DNA from: Adiantum capillus-veneris
Lineage: Eukaryota > Streptophyta > Polypodiopsida > Polypodiales > Pteridaceae
Length of the DNA: 64,000 nt
Direction: 5' to 3'
Assembly: GCA_014529385.2 (NCBI GenBank)
Contig: CM043966.1
Span: forward strand, 101,721,587 to 101,785,586
How positions within the stretch are numbered: position 1 is the first letter of the stretch; each line of letters starts with the position of its first letter. Below are positions 59,670 to 64,000 of the stretch, piece by piece. The notes below the pieces were generated by a model. The model was not told where the DNA came from and did not search any database. It saw only the letters and a program-made list of their open reading frames with translations. A program made the translations under genes and the position numbers.

Positions 59670-62167
59670 TTAATTCACTTGGGAGTCAATTGTAGCATCA
59701 TGTAGCAAGTGTAATGCATCCCATCTCCCAAAGCACTTCTTTATGTCTTGCATCCATTCCATGCTCAAGATATTGCTTTTATGTGTCTTTTGAACTTTTT
59801 TGCTTTCTTCCCATGCAATTGTAGAAAGTTGATGTGAGGGGTTTTGACGCATCTTTATCATGTACTCCACAACCCTTTCCATGCCCATAACCTCAATTAG
59901 AAGAGAACCCGGTTCAAGAAGGAGGAGTGTATATGGTGTTTGTGTCTTAAATTGGAAAAGTTTGTAAGAAAACACTTTTGGACATTTTCAAACTCTTTCT
60001 AAGTAGACTTTGAGATGCTCCCGCCCCACACTTCAACTCCATATAGAAGAACCGGTGTCACCAATGCATCAAAAGGATACTTCTTGAGAACCCAACACTT
60101 GATGTTTCCCGCATTACACATGTTTTTAAATTCATAACATGCTCTCTTTCCCGCTTTCAAATGAAGCATAGCACATTCATACCACTTGTGATTGGACGGA
60201 ACCTCAAGACCAAGGTACTTAAATCTCTCAACAGCTTCAAGTGTCTCATTGTTGTACACAATGCATGGCTTCTCCTTATGGTTGGTTTTCAAGCATAACC
60301 TTTGTTTTAATTTCATTCACAATCATCCCACTATGCAAGCAAAAGCTCTCAAGGACAACCATAAGCTTTTGTACATCTTCTAAAGTGTGTGCTAGAGGCA
60401 CTACATCATCCGCATATAACAAAAGCATGATTACCGCATTGCAAATAGTGACCTCTTCAATGTCTTCTTCTTCCATAAAGTCAAGTACCATTTGTTCCAA
60501 TTGATCGATGCATAGAACAAAGAGAGTTGGTGACAACAGATATCCTTGTTTAACCCTAATAGTGCTTACAATTTTTTTTGAAATTTCTCTTCCCATGCGC
60601 AATTGACAAATCACCTTCTCATAGATTTGAGAAACCGCGAGCATAAACTCACTTGGCACTTGGATTTCTTCCATTCTTCTCCACAAATTGTTACATGGAA
60701 TCATTTCAAAGGCTTTCTTAAAGTCACAAAACAACAATACAATGGCTTTCCTTTCAAACGGCTTTCTTCCATGAGAACACAAAGAGTGACAAGATGATCA
60801 ATGGTGCTATGGCATCAACAAAAACCCGCTTGTCCTTTTGCATGCTTGTCATTCTCTTCAATTCAATCACTCAATTTCATCTCCATTATGAACCCAAAAA
60901 ACTTTTCCATAAGAGACCCAGTCATTTATAGTCTGGTAGTTGTTTACATTCTTTACATCCCGTCCTTTATGAAAAGGCTTAACCCAGTTAGTACTCCAAC
61001 CATAAGGCATAATAGGTTGTACATATCAACATCAACTCATGGGTAAAATCTTCAATCCATTTGATCTTCTCTAGCTTATACCTTGAAGAAATCCCGCTTT
61101 GCAAGTGGCCAACTTTTCAAGCCCACCGCATATATTCTCAATAGTAAAAAAAAGAGGGCATACATGGGAGTGAACCATAAAATGGTATTTTTTCAGCATT
61201 TTCTTACTCGTATAATTTCCTACAATGTGTGTACATATCCACAAGACTCAAGTTACAAAAATTCTCAACCCGCTTGCCCCTCAGGTTTCTCCAAAATCTT
61301 CCACATGCACGTGCCTTTTCTTGGACTTGAGAAGGTTGTTGCTTTACTTCCCATCTTCTTCTCTTCTTTTGCATCAATGCCTTGTATGTATGCAAATGAT
61401 TTTGATAGTTGTTTTTGTCCATAGTTGCATCAAGATTTATAAAACTGGACTTTCGAGCATCTTGACATTCTTTATCAAACCATCTTTTGCAGGATCTATC
61501 TTTGTTGATACCATGGCGATGCTTTATGGTAAAGCATTCTTCGGCACAAGAACAAATAACTTTCTTGATAGCTTCCCATTTAGTTTCTAGTGGTGCATCA
61601 TATTGAAGCTTTGTCATCCATAACTTTTGCTCAACCATTTCAATGTACATTGGTGCCCGTTTGAAATCCATACATAGTGATAATTTCTCTTTCCTTTGGC
61701 TGAGATTGAATCATACTTATCTGCTTCTCCATGTGAAAGGTCAATACATAAGGTTGGATGGTCACATTCTTGGCTCCATTGGCCAAACATAAAACTCTTT
61801 ATGTGATACATGAAGGCTTTGGAGAGTAGCACATAGTCAATCACATTGTTCCCATTATGCTTCCTACATGTAAATCCATTGGTTCCACTCCGTAAAGATA
61901 CACCATCAGCAATGAGCATACACATGCTATTACACATGTGTAAAAGTAACTTTCCGTCGTGCTCTGGCTCTTTCTCATCCATTGAAGTACGATCATACAA
62001 GTGAACTTCCTCCAACTCCCTTGAAAGTATGGCATATCAAATTGTTGAGTATCATGTTGCAATGTTTTCGTGCGACCATTCATATCCCCAAATGCAATAA
62101 CATCATCTTTGCTTTTGAAATAAGCAATGTCCTCTTCTAAATCAAAAAATGGTTGATCTCTTTCCAT
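59670..62167 (-). pseudogene. LINE ORF2 remnant (APE endonuclease and reverse transcriptase)
   Basis: On the minus strand, endonuclease segments come first: VIAFGDMNGRTKTLQHD near 62090, then GKLLLHMCNSMCMLIADGV, NNVIDYVLLSKAF and ECDHPTLCIDL near 61760. A linker with CKRWFDKECQDARK follows. The RT has LLFCDFKKAFEMIPCNNLW, VKQGYLLSPTLFVLCIDQLE and LLLYADDVVPLAH near 60400, with the catalytic YADD. The thumb part includes VERFKYLGLEVPS and TPVLLYGVEVWGG. Many frameshifts break it into at least six pieces. It is separate from the LINE ORF1 pieces to the left: its position upstream of ORF1 on the same strand does not fit one intact LINE. Confidence 0.88.
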
Positions 62168-62338
62168 GCAAGCATAAAAGAGGGAATCATGATGAGGAAT
62201 GTAGCAACTAGTGAGAGCGGATTTTTTGAGATGGGGCTCAACTCAAGGCTCCCACCCGACAACCACTCCGTGAGACCCTACACACACATATTTCTTAGGG
62301 GCACCACCAGAAAGAAGGAAACCAAAAAAACCATATAC

Positions 62339-62370
<32 letters not shown>
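62339..62370 (+). repeat. CA microsatellite
   Basis: About 15 CA units. Confidence 0.9.
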
Positions 62371-62371
<1 letters not shown>

Positions 62372-62579
62372 TCCTTATGTGCTTCAACACAAAATGCCCT
62401 TCAACCATTCCACACACACTCCTCAAGCAATCCCTTTGAACACTGCACAAACTCACATGCAAAGATTGACCTTCACCATATTAGTGCTCATATACTTCTA
62501 AGAAAAACAAGCAGAAAACCTCAAAACTCAAAACACCATAATGCACAAATACTTGACAACTCCTTTCCTTTCCTATAAA

Positions 62580-64000
62580 GAAGAGACTACTTACACACAT
62601 AAGGCGGCATGCATAGAGAGCTCTTCTCCATCTATGCAGCCCCAAGACTTACTTACACACAACATAAGGAGAGAATCCAAGCAAATAGACACCATGGTGC
62701 ACAAAAAACTTTCTCAACAAACAAGCAATCCAACGAGCACAAAATATGAGAAGCTGCCGAGATATGCTTACCAATTTTACCTGTGTTTAGAGCAAAAGTG
62801 TGACGACGACACCCCAATTGCAACAATTTGTTGATCAAACCATGAGATAGATCATTGAACTTGATATCCTTGCTCTCAAATAAAATCTACAATCCTTATT
62901 TAGGGATGAGTATGGTGAGAGAAATGTTTGCAAGAGAATGGTAGCAATACCATATTGATGCTCTCTCTATGGTGCCGCTTATGATAGCGAGCTTAGGAAA
63001 TGGATAGGGAGACAAGAGGAGAGAGAGATTAGGGCTTCCCTAACCTTAGAGGAACTTATTTGCAGCAATGGATTAGGTGTGTGTATTTTTGTGCTTGCCA
63101 AAGGGCCTTTTTATAGCTGTACAAGACCTTGGGTTAGGTTAAACTTGACTAGGGTAGGTAATTAACCATAGTTAGGTTCCCTTTTGACCATTCCTTCAAT
63201 TATGCAAATAAGGGACTTATTTTTTCATTAAAAATAGACTTTTAGGTCGTGGAGGCTCCATAAGGGTTGATAATGTATCTGGGCCCCACCATGATGTCCC
63301 TCCAGTGGCTCCTGCAGAGTGTCCCCATCCTGTTTATTGTGTCTCTGGAAGCATCTTGAGCCGACCCCTCCACATGCAACTGATTTTTAACTCCCCATTG
63401 GTATTTTAGAATATTGGAGAAGTCAAGAAAACTTTTCACCTTTGTGGTTTACCTGATTGTAACTTTGACCTACAGTAACAGTGTCCGCAGCACTTTGTTT
63501 TCACCATAACTTTCAGCTTGTAACTCAGAATTGGGTGCTGTAAAAGGCAAAGTTGACCTTCTCAAAGTGTTTAAGCTGATTTTGGAGTGTTCCTCAAGTA
63601 TACCCTTGAGCTAAGGCGTTCAATATGCATCCAAAACACCTTTTGAACCAAGTCTCCTTGTAGGGGGCCCTTTAGCATGCATCCAAGGTGTAGCATGCTT
63701 TTTTCAAAAGAGAATCCACCTTAAACAAATGAGGTAGGCTCCAATAAAGTTTGATTTATTGGGGATATACATTATATTTAAGATTTGTTGACCAACACAA
63801 GTAAATGATCCAAGAGTTGGGTCACATAGTGGTGGGGAAGGGAAGGCCTACAAGGTTAACCCTACCCTTGAGAGAAGATGGGTAAGATAAGTGCCCATAA
63901 ATTATTTATTTACAAATTATGGGATGTAGATAGATATTTAAATTAGTAAAGGTAATTAGTTAAAAGAATATACAGTAAAAAAACTAGGAGAGTAGAATTA
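62580..64000. other. No supported gene
   Basis: Short open frames have no recognisable domain. No LTR, inverted repeat or tandem repeat was noticed by eye. Confidence 0.4.

Noticed and set aside
55549-62167. One single LINE from 62 kb to 55 kb
   Set aside because: On the minus strand the endonuclease/RT part would lie upstream of ORF1, which is the reverse of LINE order, so these are treated as two separate remnants.

Overview
This window is plant nuclear DNA made almost entirely of repeats. The evidence is CACTA, Ty3/gypsy, Ty1/copia, L1-type LINE and Helitron-like sequences of plant type, spliceosomal introns in several genes, very long GA/CT and GT/CA microsatellites, and a captured plant HIPP-type gene with a CaaX box. 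I would guess a large, repeat-rich non-seed plant or gymnosperm genome (a fern is my first guess), but the sequence does not settle the lineage. Almost every protein gene here belongs to a mobile element, and most are broken.

Layout. 1-6625 is satellite DNA built from ~50-bp units, with four near-identical 994-bp higher-order copies (1-3976) that alternate as a 1988-bp dimer. 6961-7736 is an FCP1/SCP-like phosphatase-domain exon sitting inside the satellite, which resumes in decayed form at 8505-10160. 10418-15822 is a decayed gypsy element whose left LTR is inverted relative to its right LTR. 15981-19506 is a minus-strand copia element with a tRNA-iMet primer site.

19971-28802 is the most interesting part: an 8.83-kb element with terminal inverted repeats and a 3-bp ATA target duplication. 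It carries two unrecognised plus-strand gene regions, a minus-strand transposase-like gene, a double palindrome in the middle, and a minus-strand gene for a histone H3-like protein. That gene has a complete H3 histone-fold core and, upstream on the same strand, an N-terminus that reads MARTKQT like the H3 tail.

29102-29645 has Helitron-like ends. From 30871 to 56003 an L1-type LINE ORF1 on the minus strand is split into three pieces by two LTR elements: a gypsy element (31085-50022) and a non-coding LTR element (50102-55543). The gypsy element was itself invaded by a CACTA transposon (38473-46036, TSD CAA, with TNP2-like and TNPA-like genes and a captured HIPP pseudogene), by a TTAA-flanked element (31833-33171) and probably by a solo LTR (46285-46978). 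The nesting gives a relative insertion order.

56.0-59.4 kb is microsatellite-rich and contains a direct-repeat pair. 59670-62167 is a second, decayed LINE ORF2 (endonuclease and reverse transcriptase, minus strand). No gene could be supported from 62.6 kb to the end. All calls come from reading the sequence alone; family assignments rest on motif recognition, not on searches.
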